A stretch of 64,000 bases of DNA from Psococerastis gibbosa (GCA_963971405.1 OZ020484.1:6882001-6946000); one strand, 5' to 3'; shown: positions 1 to 10,814, counted from the stretch's first letter. Translations and numbers: made by a program. Notes: generated from the letters alone by a model not told the origin.

Positions 1-64
1 AGCGGAGTAAGGGCTGTAAAGCCCTCTCTTACACTCAACTAGGAAGGTACGGGACCGCCTGTTT
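1..64 (-). repeat. fragment of tRNA-derived SINE (family S1)
   Basis: The stretch with the block agggctgtaaagccctctc and ccctccgaagca matches the body of the SINE seen more fully at 20566-20768 and 28200-28375. Only the tail-side part is present here, and it runs straight into a retrotransposon fragment. Confidence 0.55.
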
Positions 65-290
65 TACATGCCCTCCGAAGCATCAGTCCTGTTCTGGGTG
101 TCCCTGGTTGAGAGCCCCAAACTTGTCATATCTCCGGTGATCTTTCTTCTCAATGTAACTTTTGGCCTCCCTGGTGGTTTTCTTCCTTGTATCTCCCTGT
201 CAATTACTCTTTTGACTGGGCGGTTTTCGCCTCTACGTAGTACGTATCCCCACCAGTTCAGCCTCTTTTCTCTTAGCTTTTCTTGCACGT
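64..290 (-). mobile_element. non-LTR retrotransposon 3' end, reverse-transcriptase C-terminus (remnant)
   Basis: The minus strand reads through about 74 codons with the order LNWWGYVLRR, then GRKPPGRPK, then a SLGLSTRDTQNR ending. This W-G-(H/Y)-V...G-x-x-x-x-G-R-P-x pattern is the usual end of LINE ORF2 proteins just after the reverse-transcriptase domain. Only the end of the protein remains, so it is a dead 5'-truncated copy. It lies in the presumed intron of partial gene 1. Confidence 0.6.
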
Positions 291-418
291 CACGGGTTCC
301 AATATTATTATGCCTTAAATCTTAATTTCTACGTTGGTCTCTCAGCGTTACACCGCAGGATCTTCTTAGCATTCGCATTTTATTACTTTTTGATCCTATT
401 TTCAATTTTGTTTTTCAG

Positions 419-553
419 ATTTTCATGCTCGTGGTGGTACTAGCTGTTTTAACCATGGCTTCAGCTACCCTGCCAGTCTACAAGTACTACCCAGGCTACG
501 TTCACTATAACTACCCTCTGCCTTACTACTACCACTATTACCCACTCAAATAA
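419..553 (+). CDS. Cluster gene 1, second exon: small Tyr/His-rich secreted peptide (5' part outside window)
   Basis: An acceptor (tttttcag, ending at 418) opens an exon that reads in phase 0 for 44 codons to TAA at 551-553. It begins IFMLVVVLAVLTMASA, the hydrophobic core of a signal peptide with likely cleavage after ASA, and then a 28-residue mature peptide with 11 tyrosines, including PYYYHYYPLK at the C-terminus. By analogy with its neighbours it needs a 12-nt first exon of the M-(Y/F)-K-x type. No such exon with GTAAGT lies between 1 and 418, so it must be left of the window. AATAAA follows at 581-586. It is the most divergent member and lacks the ASPYAY motif. Secreted structural peptide is an inference from composition and cluster membership. 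Confidence 0.7.
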   Translation: MFMLVVVLAVLTMASATLPVYKYYPGYVHYNYPLPYYYHYYPLK

Positions 554-580
554 AGTCTACTCAGAAGAAAATAACCCTAT

Positions 581-586
581 AATAAA
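581..586 (+). terminator. poly(A) signal of cluster gene 1
   Basis: Canonical AATAAA 28 nt after the TAA stop, inside a short aaataaataaata run. Another hexamer in the run could also serve. Confidence 0.5.
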
Positions 587-599
587 CAAATAAATAAAT

Positions 600-925
600 A
601 GTGACTTTTTCTTCCCTTCGTAACGAGCCAAACCGCGGCGGAGACTCATTCGTTGTTAATGCGACTACTGTATCACTGAAGATGTCAACAGTAAATGTCC
701 ACGAAACGTTCGGATGTGTAATCATCCCGTCAGCCCGGATCATTCTAGTCCAAGTTACCTGTAGCGGAGATAAAGCTCCACATCTTCAGTGGAACTGCGT
801 ATAGACTTCAAAGATTGCATCTCGGAAGTCTACGCAGAGTCATTGAAGATGTCGACAGCATATGTTGATGAAACCTTTGGAAGTATGCTTTCAGAACGAC
901 TACAGCCTATCATCCTAGATTCTGC
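600..925. repeat. palindromic repeat related to 59960-60250
   Basis: It contains gaagatgtcaacagtaaatg and gaagatgtcgacagcatatg next to cgaaacgttcgga and gaaacctttggaag. The same blocks occur in inverted order in the palindromic element at 59960-60250 and in part at 12575-12690. Short open frames here are chance readings of the repeat. Confidence 0.5.
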
Positions 926-934
926 TAATTCTTC

Positions 935-1037
935 AAATAAAATATTTATATATTTATATATTATATTTTTTATATTATATATATATATATTATATTATAT
1001 ATAAAAAATACATATATATATATATATATATATATGG
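935..1037. repeat. AT dinucleotide microsatellite
   Basis: About 100 bases of almost pure A/T, ending in a long (at)n run. The frames crossing it are not genes. Confidence 0.85.
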
Positions 1038-1359
1038 TGGGATCTCCTATATAAAACTATTGTGATAGGTGGTAGGTTTCGTCCCACGATCATTTGTAAA
1101 GTCTATATTGGAGCGGTGAGACATTCGAGCGAGCTAAAAATATTTTGTTAAATTCTGGTACGTTTTTTCAATAGCTGGCCATAGGAAGCGTCGCATCAGG
1201 TGGGCCCTGGATTCAGTAAAACATTTATAGCGCTTGAATGTCCCATCGCTCCTATATCGAGTTCTAGTTTCAGCAAGGAGATTTTGGTATAGCTGTGCCA
1301 TTCCTTATCGAGGCTTTCCAAGCGATGATCGGACCCGCTCTTAGGCTGTTCCAGCCGCC

Positions 1360-1560
1360 CGCCATACCAAGTTGAATCCAGTGGACCAGAGCAAGTTCAA
1401 AGCTGCAGATAACTTGGTCGTGTGCACAGTGCCGGTAGGGAAACATGGTAGGACTTGTCCTGGTCACCTCCGAACTAATCGTGTGACTTCACTGTGTTTC
1501 CCAAGTGGTTCGGAATCCACTATAATCAGGAGGTCCACTGTCCTATGGGCTAGCGTAGGG
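1360..1560 (+). repeat. dispersed repeat R1, fragment
   Basis: Blocks such as agttgaatccagtgga, tgtgcacagtgccggtaggg and ccaagtggttcggaatccac recur at 25960-26260, 33900-34180 and 59160-59520. Function and class are unknown. Open frames in it are not conserved between copies. Confidence 0.5.
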
Positions 1561-1799
1561 CAGTCAAGTCGGGGTCGCGCTATGGGCCCAAATTCGTTAT
1601 TAACCCGACGAACACTACTACTACTAGGCTGTTCCAACTATCGTAGGAAAAGTTAAGCAAAGTAGAATCCGATTTTGAAACCGTAGCATTGGAATAGAAA
1701 AAACCTGGTAGCTGCCAGCAGATTCCACTTTTCATATAGCTATACCTACGTAGGTGTGAATCCCCCCCCCTTTTACTTACTTACTTAGTTTTAACTAGC

Positions 1800-1925
1800 C
1801 TAAGGAAATAAGATACAAAGAATTTGAAAGAGGATGAGATTGGTGGAAAGGTCAGCAATCTGCTGTGGCAAGTGGGAGGCAAAGGTTCGAATCTCGCTCT
1901 CGATAAATTTTTCTCTAACTTAACA
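1800..1925 (+). other. tRNA 3'-half-like sequence with T-run
   Basis: The block aggttcgaatctcgctctcg has the shape of a tRNA T-arm and is followed by a short spacer and tttttc. No complete cloverleaf can be drawn, so it is a tRNA-related repeat end, not a tRNA gene. Confidence 0.3.
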
Positions 1926-2532
1926 CAATCAGCATGACCAGAAATAGTTCAGTTTGTAGTGAACTAGACTATGAAACGGAAGGTCCAAGTTCACATAATA
2001 GCCGGCCCCAACCAAAAACGTGACTGCCGGACATGTTGCTGACCATAATATCCTCATTAAAGCTGTGTTCAGGAGAGAAGATCCTCTACTAGTCCTCAGG
2101 GCTGGATTTTCATTACGTTGTCACACCAGGGCGTTTTTAAAAAATACAATGTGCAGAAACAGAATAAATTAAAAAAATTAAGTTTACGTAACGTAGTAGT
2201 AGTCCAATAGAAATTATAATGTATTCAGATATGATATTACAACTTAAAAAAGCCAGTTTCTTGTACAGTGATCAAAATGGTAAAATAAGTTTGCAATTAC
2301 TACAGAGAGGGTGCGTTCGAAATAACTGCCCGGTAGCTAATTCCGAGTTCCCAAGGAACATCGAAGTCAGGCAACTTCCAATTAGCTATTATGCTGGTTT
2401 TTGGCACTTAATTCGAACCGCCCCTTTTGTTTTTCCAAGGCGTCAATTATTTTTCCATAGTCCTAGAATTCGCACAGTCAAATGAGCTCGTCCGTATTGC
2501 ATCAGTCTTCACTCAGTACAGCTAGCGGGAGC

Positions 2533-4033
2533 TCACTTGTACAGGTAGGAGGCGACAGGAGCGTAGGGGTAGGTTCCATAGGCGCTGAGGGTGGGGGCGC
2601 TGTAGACCGTGGGCCTGACTACGCCACTGTAGGCGCTATAGGCGTAGGGTGAGGCGAGGTACTGGGCGGAGGCCACAGCGATCAGGGCGAGAACGACAAC
2701 GACCTGAAAAAAAAGTTTCATGTTCAATCACGACCAGTGAAATTATTTTTTCCGTATTAGGGAATCCAAATTACGATTTATTATTTCACGACTAAACTAT
2801 CTGGCTCGGAAAAGCATAGATCGTGGGTTCAATTCCTTGCCCTGTTAGTTTTTTCATCCCTACCAGGGAGCGTCGGTATAGCTTGTTGAAACACAGTGTA
2901 TAATGTTGGCACCTCTGACTAGCGGCAACTTGTCATAGTGGACAGCCTGAAGCTGAACACTGCATTTATATAGGCTAGCTGACTCGTATCTGTGCTTGGT
3001 TAAGTCATGCTTTCGCCTGTTTCATTATGTCAATGGTTAGTTTGTCTTAGCATGTCCATTATCGCTCTTAGCCGGTGTAGGTTGACATCGAGAACATACA
3101 GTATATACCAGTTTGTCAATGGCCAAAAATTTATAAGGAAGCAATACAAGTAATGTCCAAAATCCATGGGGTCGTTCGCATTGAACAAGGGACCTATAAG
3201 TAAGCCTGGGTCCATAAAAAGTCATTAAAAAATAATAACTAACTATATATGCTAGTTTTCGATCGTCCGTGTCCAGACACCTATCAGCATCTACAGAACA
3301 CTTGCAGGTCTAATGGGAGCTGGGGAGTTTGTACTATATTGTCGATAACCTCAAAGGCTTCACTCAGGGGTGAAATTTCAAAATGTTTCAGGGGGGGGGG
3401 ACAAGATGGTAATTATGCACACTTTTAATCAAGCCCTAGGAAATCTATTTGTAAAGGTTAATGGCAATGGTGAATTACTATTTAACAAAGGGTTAGTTGG
3501 ACGTAGTGTGTTAGTAGTCATTAGAGGCATGGGTCAGTACTCAGTAGTCCTTCTAAGGGCTAAGCCTGATGATGGGAGTCTCACCTACTCCTGATACGTC
3601 GCCCCCTTCCCCCTGACAATGAGCTCCGCCCAAATTGTTCGATGACTATAAGGTAATGCCGCTAATAACTATTAACACAGCAGGCAATGTATTTCCAACT
3701 ACCGCTTTGTTAAAAAGCCCTAGTAAGTTTTAATTAAAAAAAATAACCTATGCCAAGCAAACAGGTAGGGTGTTGTGTATAATATACTCGTATATGGCCT
3801 TTGATATGGCATAGTGGTAGCTTGTTTGTACTTGTGCGATTCTCAACACACCTTGCGATCGGAAACCTGTCGTAACTAAGGTATTACCTACAGAGGCGGC
3901 TGAAGAGGTTATTAGGATACATTCATGGAATTGTTTATATGCGAATAATCTTTCATATATAAAATATATGTGTATATATATACATATATAATAATAATTT
4001 ACGTAAATATCTATTACTTACAAACTTGTACAT
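2533..4033 (-). CDS. Cluster gene 2: small Tyr/Ala-rich secreted peptide, 60 aa, two exons
   Basis: Exon 1 is 4022-4033 (ATG TAC AAG TTT, then donor GTAAGT). Exon 2 is 2533-2703, after a T-rich acceptor ending in CAG at 2704-2706. The join is phase 0 and gives MYKF-VVVVLALIAVASA (signal peptide), then a mature 42-residue peptide beginning QYLASPYAYSAYSG and ending VASYLYK. There is no cysteine. The intron is 1318 bp and carries part of family B and SINE S2 repeats. The intron splitting the signal peptide is typical of arthropod cuticular protein genes. The promoter at 4067-4104 matches its paralogues. The start is fixed because this is the only ATG between the predicted TSS and the donor. A cuticle or matrix role is inferred. 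Confidence 0.88.
2800..2870 (+). other. degenerate tRNA-like sequence
   Basis: The block gggttcaattcc resembles a B box/T-arm, followed by ttgccctgttagtttttt. The 5' half does not fold as a tRNA. It is probably a repeat end and lies in the intron of gene 2. Confidence 0.25.
2985..3220 (-). repeat. dispersed repeat family B
   Basis: Shares ggtgtaggttgacatcgaga, the sequence for the strings catggatttcggacattatt and aagcgataatggacaagc, and a gcgaaagcatgact end with copies at 4860-5370, 9050-9230, 32440-32665, 58100-58230 and 60310-60545. No coding capacity is shared between copies. It lies in the intron of gene 2. Confidence 0.65.
3795..3955 (+). repeat. SINE-like family S2 copy (diverged)
   Basis: Sense order is tggtagcgtgcttgtacttg, cgatcggagacgtgtcgtaa, a block like cctacagaggcgactgaaga, then a gcgattaacctttt end. 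This copy is degraded and sits in the intron of gene 2. Other copies lie at 17755-17905, 19035-19235, 29905-30230, 35235-35415, 36690-36835, 54140-54300 and 57760-58045. Confidence 0.55.
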
Positions 4034-4066
4034 GTTGATAAGACTGTCTTTTGCTTGACTGCTGAA

Positions 4067-4104
4067 GACTGATACTGTATGATTGTTTGTCTGTATCTTA
4101 TATA
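4067..4104 (-). promoter_or_regulatory. core promoter of cluster gene 2
   Basis: TATATAAG at 4097-4104 and initiator TCAGTC at 4067-4072. The first T is 34 bp upstream of the predicted +1 A (4070). The predicted 5' UTR is 37 nt. Confidence 0.8.
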
Positions 4105-4859
4105 CCTCTGGAGATTTTTTTTTATCCAGCCTGGAACCACCCAAACAACCCGGAACTATACCTGAAATAGGTACATTGTCAACCGCCATATGCACCTAGG
4201 ATGCATACAGTATGTGGTCAATGTCATGCCGAATTCTAGACATGTGGGCGGGCCCTGGAAATGCAATACCTAGGTCCTATAAGTGGCTCCATAAGGCACA
4301 AGGCCCTAAGTGGGAAGTACATTTCCACCAATTTGAACCTACAGCGTATATTTAATACTATTGTAGTATTTCGAATATTTGATAAACAAGGGAAGGGTCA
4401 GTCATTTGGGTAAAATTATCGAATTTTGCACACCCCTTCCCCCCAAGTTGCAGACGCTAGAATTCCTAATTTTTTTGGGAGGAACCCAATTATTCTCGTC
4501 CATGTCTTTATAACATCTACATTACCCTCATAAATAGACGAAGATTTTAAGAATTGGAATGCCGATAGTGTCCGAAGTAATATGACTTTTTAGCGGTATG
4601 CCAAAAGTATTTTTTTACCAGCGTACTCAACTCCTCATCACTTATTTTTAAAAGTTAAAAATAACATAGGCTACACATTATATTGTATAACAGTACATAC
4701 CTTTTTTATCCATATAATTGACGAAACGAAAAGTATTTTGTTTTTGAAAAGTTTTTGGAAAAGTGGAAAAATCTTGAATATCAAATTTTTCATTTTTATA
4801 CAGATGTGCGAAGTTTTATGACCCCAATATAATCATAATAATAATAGTAGACTGAAGGA

Positions 4860-4984
4860 CTCTTTATACTTATAGTGGCCAATTGGTCCCTTGTCCAATG
4901 CCAACGACCCCATGGATTTCGGACATTATTTGTATTGTATCCGTATGAATTTTTGCCCATTGGCAAACTGGTAAGTCTGGTATA
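4860..4984 (+). repeat. repeat family B, left part (interrupted)
   Basis: The family B body (ccatggatttcggacattat, aaactggta) breaks at 4984 and resumes at 5297 with catacgtcctcgatgtcaac. The break is filled by the MITE at 4985-5296. Confidence 0.7.
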
Positions 4985-5296
4985 CAGAGGTGTAAAGTTT
5001 TAGAATGATGGCGGGGGCAAAACTAAGTAGACCTTATAACGTCATCAGGCAGGATAAGGAAAAATAGATAATATAAAAACAAAATAGTAGGGTTTTACGC
5101 ATTTTAATAGTAGTAAAGCATATAGGTAGCTGTAGATTTTACAAAGCTAAAAAAGGAATGTTATATTCATATAGGGGACCATGAAGTATGAACCACGTCT
5201 TACAATGCTCGAGACTGGGGGGGGGGGGGCTTTGCCCCCCAAAAAGGAGCTTGGGGGCAGTTGGACCGTGCCCCCCCCCCCAACTTTACGCCCCTG
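4985..5296 (+). mobile_element. hAT-type MITE, family C, nested in repeat B
   Basis: Ends are CAGAGGTGTAAAGTTTTAG and, inverted, AACTTTACGCCCCTG. Flanks ctggtata and ctggcata match at 7 of 8 positions, fitting an 8-bp hAT-style duplication, and removing the insert restores repeat B. The inside has gatggcgggg, a tgacgtcatcagg-like block and a run of G opposite a run of C. It has no coding capacity. Other copies are at 28586-28853 and 55871-56184. Confidence 0.8.
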
Positions 5297-5372
5297 CTGG
5301 CATACGTCCTCGATGTCAACCTACCCCGGCTACAAGCGATAATGGACAAGCTTTTATGACCCCAACACTTGT
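5297..5372 (+). repeat. repeat family B, right part
   Basis: Continuation of the family B copy split by the preceding MITE: catacgtcctcgatgtcaac, then aagcgataatggacaagc. Confidence 0.65.
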
Positions 5373-5399
5373 ATACAAAGGTTCGCAGTTTTAAAATGA

Positions 5400-5990
5400 G
5401 CAAGTATTACAAAAATCAAAAAATCACTAATAATTATAATAATAATATATATTTTTTCATTCATTTTTCATAACTTTTAGTATTTTTTTCAAAGTTAATG
5501 TAGGCCTCTTCGCCATCGGTGTAGGGGCTTCAAATCCCCCTCCCAGCCTATATTCTGACAGTAGGCGGTGCCATTGCTATATAGACCTAGTTACGCCACT
5601 GGACAGGGGTCAACCAAGTTCAAACTCGGCTTTCGCGATCTGGACCTATCAAAAACGGTCAAAAACCTGCCAAAAATCGTAATACAACTGCCCGATGCTA
5701 TTCTTATATAATGATAAGCTGTTTTGGCCGCCTGTACCTTGGGCTATTGCCTCAGACGACCGTTCCTGCCCACTGAGAATATTATTTATGTATAGCATGG
5801 CCGGTATAAATTTTCGCCATTCCAAGGATTTCGAGTTATGGCTTTCAGGTTCAGGGATAAATCGAGCCCCCCAGTTCTGCAACCTTCTATCTCCGAATTT
5901 GTGTCACCTGGTACATTGACATCTTACCAGATGTGGCCAAGGAAGTAGAATACATACGGAAAGTGTCAAAAAAATACAATACTCACTGTT
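5400..5990. other. intergenic sequence, no gene recognised
   Basis: AT-rich unique-looking sequence. Two overlapping open frames on opposite strands (about 5649-5919) have no recognisable motif and no family splice or promoter signals. I see nothing supportable. Confidence 0.4.
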
Positions 5991-5992
5991 TA

Positions 5993-6129
5993 GGCGGGGT
6001 TTCCACATACGTCAATGGTCAATGAGAAATGTGAAATTGACGTTTTAGCAGACAAGACATACTAAAAATTCTGCTACCATGTCAAAACCATATTTCTCAT
6101 TGACCATTGACGTACGTGGAAACCCCGCC
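5993..6129. mobile_element. palindromic MITE (137 bp)
   Basis: The arm begins ggcggggtttccacatacgt and is mirrored by acgtacgtggaaaccccgcc. The arms run over about 37 bp with one small mismatch, including a tcaatggtcaatgagaaat block. The centre contains a shortened form of the tgacgtggtagcagacatt motif found in the other palindromic elements here. Confidence 0.75.
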
Positions 6130-6389
6130 TTCCGCCTTAGTATAGTTTAGTTGCTTAAATTGCAAGCTTTTCTAATGAAGGAAAGCCAAAAATGGTTAAA
6201 TCTAGAGAGAAAGAAATAGCTCGTGCTGAGAAAAACAAAGAAATTTAGCTAGTGTTTTGTTGGAAGTCGAATTTATATGAATTATAGAGCCATAATACAT
6301 GAGAGTAGAATTAGAAGAAATGATCCTCTACATTTTAATAGGCCTACACATAGTATAGGTAGATACAATAAACAATTGTATGTGTTGGC

Positions 6390-6560
6390 CCTTGCCGCGA
6401 GCTGTGTGGCGAACAGAATCAGTGCATTGGAGATGTTGGTATACAGACGAATGCTGAGGTCCTGAGGCGAATGGGTATAGAAGCTGCTACTGACGGTTAA
6501 GAAACGGAAAACTTCGGCCATGTGAGGAGGAACGAAAAGTATCGCCTTATTTTTATTGTC
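6390..6560 (+). mobile_element. non-LTR retrotransposon remnant, family L1 3' end
   Basis: Translated in pieces this reads NRISALEMLVYRRMLRS, then (after small indels) L-L-L-T-V-K-K-R-K and a RRNEKYRL block. The same blocks occur at 9980-10325, 15190-15465, 36070-36130, 45990-46190 and 63420-63690. It is frameshifted and dead. Confidence 0.6.
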
Positions 6561-6794
6561 ATTTTATATAAATACTTGTAGGTCGTTGGCATGGGCAAAG
6601 TTTCTTATTTTTTATTTTTATTTATTGGGTTACATGTGTTACCTATGTGCAGTTAAGTATATTAGGACTATTGTGCCCCCTAGAAGAATGTATATACAGT
6701 ACTTCTCTTCCTCGAGGCCTATCTCCCTCAGGAGAGCCAGGAGGAGCCAGGCACATATGGGCAAGGTTTGGAGAGGCTAAATAAGTAGGCCTAC

Positions 6795-7012
6795 CTCCAT
6801 CTTCTTCTTGAGTTGCAATCTAAGGATTAGTTTGCAGCGACTGTTTTATTTTTCTCCTCCACTCTTGTCTCTTGTGTGCGGTCCTTTTCAGTTCTTTGTA
6901 GGTGTCGCACCCTAGGTCCTTCATGACATCTTCTAGGTACTCTCAATTATGTTCTTGAGGAGCCCATCGTGTTTCAGAATATGCCCCATCCATACGTCCT
7001 TAAAGCTCGTCA
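6795..7012 (-). mobile_element. non-LTR retrotransposon remnant, family L2 3' end
   Basis: The minus strand contains LEDVMKDLGCDTYKELKR followed by HKRQEWRRKIKQSL and an aagaagaag tail. This is the usual terminal segment of LINE ORF2 with a simple-repeat tail. Upstream frames are broken. Confidence 0.55.
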
Positions 7013-7554
7013 AATTCTCAAAGTGTGGTCCACGAATACTGAACTCTCAGGGGTCTGCGAGCACCTACCGGGGGGGGGGGGGGGGTCAGCGGCGCACTCC
7101 CCGTAACATTTTTAACACTGGATAGATTTAAATTAATTAGCCAATTAATGTGTATATTTTTATTCATATTTTTATTCTCCTCATCAGTAACTTTTCAAAG
7201 TAAGTGAAGTGGACAATCAACATTTTATTTCAAGACCTAAATTGATATTAATATCAATCAATATATATGAATTGGTACTTGTTTTGTATGAGAGGGAGGG
7301 AGGAGGATTATTATTAATTTATTTGGAATTAAAACTAGATTCTTTGCTAGTGCAGATGTGAAATAGAAAACATGTTGCATCATCTACAACAGCCATCCCC
7401 AAACTATTATATATTACACAATTTCATGATACTCATTATATTAAAATATACCTTATCAATTTTCATGCTTTTTCAGTTTTACACCTGCGGCCCACGGTTC
7501 AGTACCTGGCCCGCGGAGTGACCCACGAAGAAAAAAGTTTGGGAACCGCTGATC
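7012..7554. mobile_element. hAT-like non-autonomous DNA transposon
   Basis: The right end is the inverted form of CAGCGGTTCCCAAACTTTTT, a classic hAT terminus, at about 7533-7552. The left end is degraded (ttctcaaagtgtggtcc at about 7013). The interior has an 18-base G run and no transposase frame. Confidence 0.65.
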
Positions 7555-7773
7555 TGCAGCGTTTACTGTGCAAGCCTCCAAGTTTGCCCCACAGGATTTT
7601 TGTACTATAATGGTGTAATTCATAACTTATTTATAAATATATTCCTTCGGCGCAGGGGAGAACCGGCCGAAGAAGAAGAAAAAAAGAAAATAATTATCTT
7701 TTTTCCTTTTCCGATTCTACCTCAGTTTTCCCACTTTACACCAGACAGATGAGTACCCTACTCTACCTACAAC

Positions 7774-8755
7774 CCGATCATGGCGATTTGGTATTATTAT
7801 AATACCGGGGTTAACATAATACCATGTCACGTGATGGTATTAATGCAATCAGGGGTGCCCAGTTTTGAAAAAGTCTGGGGGGGGGGGCAAAAGAGAGAGA
7901 GATGACCCCCCCCCAACTAAAAAGGAAATTGTACTGTTTTAGATTTACCTCCTGAGAAAATTTTATTTTAGCATTTTTAACTGTGCAACGCCGGTAGACT
8001 CATTACCCCTTGTCCTTACTAAGTTGCTACCCTTAAAAAGCTAAAACAAAAAGCGTGTTTGAATTAACTTCTTACAGAATATAGAACATAAACCTGGTGT
8101 ATTACAATTATTAAAAATTAAAAATACACCATCAATAACTTGTCAGAATACTCAGAATCATAGCTCCAGCAGGACAAAATTTGCCCTGCTGGAGCATTTA
8201 ATGCCGATCGACGCACTGACGTTTGGTTTATGAATTCGTTCACAACGCTTTTTAACTTTAAGTTTCCTACCACATCATGGTGAATGTTTACCATTCTAGT
8301 ATTACATTTCTTCCTCCAATTTTTTAAGTCACGCAGAAATTAAACCTTATCAATGAAAAATGGAAATGCCCAGGAAAAGTAAAGGGAATTAGGCAACTTT
8401 TCCTGGGGGGTAAAAAGTTCCGTGCCCCCCTCCCCTGTAGTGGGCGCCCCTGAATGCAATTGTTTAAAATAAACGAACAGTAAATTTCAGAATTTTTTAA
8501 ATTGTTATGTTGGCAATACTGAAGAACTGAAAAAAAAACTGACGCGACGCTGCCGATGATCAATATCAAAATCAATTGTTTAAATAGACACAATTTAAAT
8601 TTTCCGCGCTTAGCACTCTTGCGACGATTACCAACATAAAAAATTCTGAAATTTACTGTTAATGTATTTTAAACAATTGAATTAATACCATCGCGTGACA
8701 TGGTATTATATTAACCCCAGTATTATGATAATAATACGAAATCACCATGATCGGC
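7774..8755. mobile_element. palindromic MITE (family P2 relative), split by a nested MITE
   Basis: Outer arms gatcatggcgatttggtatt and its mirror near 8735-8755 continue into ataataccggggttaacata and an inverted match near 8690-8720. The two halves are separated by an inner repeat and by the MITE at 7850-8452. The ends relate to the 169-bp elements at 9381 and 58457. Confidence 0.65.
7850..8452. mobile_element. hAT-type MITE with perfect 8-bp target duplication
   Basis: Ends CAGGGGTGCCCAGTTTTG and, inverted, GTAGTGGGCGCCCCTG. The flanking 8 bases aatgcaat are identical on both sides. It is 603 bp, carries G/C runs near both ends, and has no transposase. It inserted into the palindromic element 7774-8755. 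Confidence 0.88.
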
Positions 8756-9054
8756 TGCTGCCATGAGAACAAAAGCAGAGTTTTCATGGGGCAATGTGAC
8801 ATTTTAGAAATGGTCGGCAAGGTTTGCGCACTTGTGGCGTTTTGATTTGCAGGGTTGTAAGCTCGTTATTCCAGCAAAAAGCAAAAGGAATCGTTTCCAT
8901 GTAAGAGCGGAACACAGGATGAACTCTCTGGACCAATTGCATAGGCGCGTTGACTTTTCATTTTTATTATTCTTACTTGCACCTTTTCATGCCTGCAGGC
9001 GTATGCTTACTGAAGGTATAGGCATAAATAATGCACTGAATGGCTTTTAAACTT

Positions 9055-9235
9055 ACTTAGAGTGTGTGGCCCATTGGTCCCTTGCCTAAAACCCCATTGA
9101 GTTTTTCCCGCTATTTTTGGCAATTGGCAAACTGGTATACGTCCTCGATGTCAACCTACACTGGTTACAAGTGATAATAGACAAGCCGAGACAAGCTTAC
9201 CATTGACACAATGTAACAGGCGTAAACTTTACTTC
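9055..9235 (+). repeat. repeat family B copy
   Basis: Has cattggtcccttgcc, tacgtcctcgatgtcaacct, aagtgataatagacaagc and a taacaggcgtaaac end, as in the other family B copies. Confidence 0.7.
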
Positions 9236-9380
9236 ACCAAGATACGTGTCAAAAAGCATATTTATTTTATATTTCCATCTTCCATCTTTTTCGGGCCTGC
9301 AGGTGAAGTACTAGTCATACGTCTACCAATAGTCTACCAACCGGTCATTAGTATAAGTTACAAATTCAATTAAGGTACAG

Positions 9381-9549
9381 CAGCCTGATCGATGCGATTA
9401 TAATACCGGTATTTATTTAATCCCCTGGTATTAAAAATGTAAACAAGATAATTTTATAATGGAAAGTGCTATTCAAAATTTGTTTGTTTACAGTTATAAT
9501 CCTTGGGTATTTATTTAACCCCGGTATTATAATCGCCTCGATCAGGCTG
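9381..9549. mobile_element. palindromic MITE, family P2 (169 bp)
   Basis: Arm cagcctgatcgatgcgatta plus taataccgg is mirrored at the right end by cggtattataatcgcctcg and atcaggctg. A copy of the same length lies at 58457-58625. The conserved middle has aatggaaagtgctattcaaa beside gtaaacaa blocks. Confidence 0.8.
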
Positions 9550-9979
9550 CAGAAGTGTAAGGCCTGATCGCTCCTAATTTAAATTATTTTATATTTTATT
9601 CATTTTTTGAAAGAATAACATACCCAGTTGCCGGACTAACGGACTGCTTATCGTACATTCTTCGAAAGGAGCCTCAGGGTGTGCCTGCGCAGTGCACTCG
9701 ACTTCAATTTAATGAATATATAATTTCTCGTTTAGCCAATTATCTTTAAAACAGCTAGTGCAGTAAAGGGCAATGACCTCTTATAGACGGTCGTGTCGAT
9801 GAAGCCTAATAAATTAGTAGGCAGGCCCAATTATTAAACATAATTTTTAATAACTCTAGCTTCTGGCGCTCCAAGCTTTTTTTACGTAGGAGCGGTTATT
9901 TTTTTGCTCAAAAAGTTGTAGTATATCCTAGTTCCCAGTTGTTCTATATGGTGTGGAAGGATAGACTTTGACACAAGCT

Positions 9980-10325
9980 ATGGGGAACAGAATCAGTGCA
10001 TTTGAAATGTGGATACACAGACGATGCTGCGCATATCATGGTGAGATCGTGTTCCTCATGCTGAGGTCCTGAGGCGTATGGATAAAGAAGTCAAGTTGCT
10101 GCTGACGGTTAAAAAACGGAAACTAACATACTTGGGCCATGTGAACGAAAACTATCGGCTTCTGCATGTAATAATCCATGGGAAGATATAAGGACAAAAG
10201 GCAGAAGAAGAACTTCCTGGTTGAAAAACCTGAGGCAGTGGTTTGGCAAGAGCACGACTTTCCCTTTTCATAGCTGCAAGTCTGCAAGGTTCAAATTGCC
10301 ATGATGATCGCCAGTCTTAGATAGG
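9980..10325 (+). mobile_element. non-LTR retrotransposon remnant, family L1 3' end
   Basis: Reads NRISAFEMW-x-H-R-R-C at the start and, after frameshifts, pieces of the L-L-L-T-V-K-K-R-K, LGHV and NLRQWFGKS segments known from LINE ORF2 ends. It stops at a gatgatcgccagtctt end shared with the other L1 copies. Confidence 0.65.
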
Positions 10326-10814
10326 TGAGGCATTAAAAGAGGAAGAATTGCATTGTATATTATTGTACATTACGTACGCTATAAGGTGCCTAAAATCAAA
10401 TTTCACAGGAGATTGATCCATTGTTGATATAGCATTAATTATAGTTCTCGTGCATTTAGACGTACCTATAGTACAGACCGTATTGTATGTTGCCACATTT
10501 ATTAACATTACTGAAAAATGATTTAAATAATTTAAATGGCTTCAATGAGCGATTCTGAATTTATAACGAGGATTAGTCGCAATTTAAATATTGGCGCCAA
10601 ACTCACAATTCGATGGCAACTCGTGCGCCACCTTTGTTTGAAACCTTCAGAAAATCACTCTCTAAACACCATCAACTGCCGTTTTGTCCTTATTATAGTT
10701 AACACTTCAACTACTACTGCACTGCCGCTGCTGTCTGCTAACATATTTTACTGAAGAAGGAAAACGCCAGGTACCAAGCTCGGGAAAGGCTGCACAATCT
10801 ACAGTAAGATAAAC

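Noticed and set aside
6277..6521. Overlapping small open frames on both strands
   Set aside because: They coincide with a frameshifted LINE remnant. The plus-strand frame is just the NRISALEMLVYRR piece.
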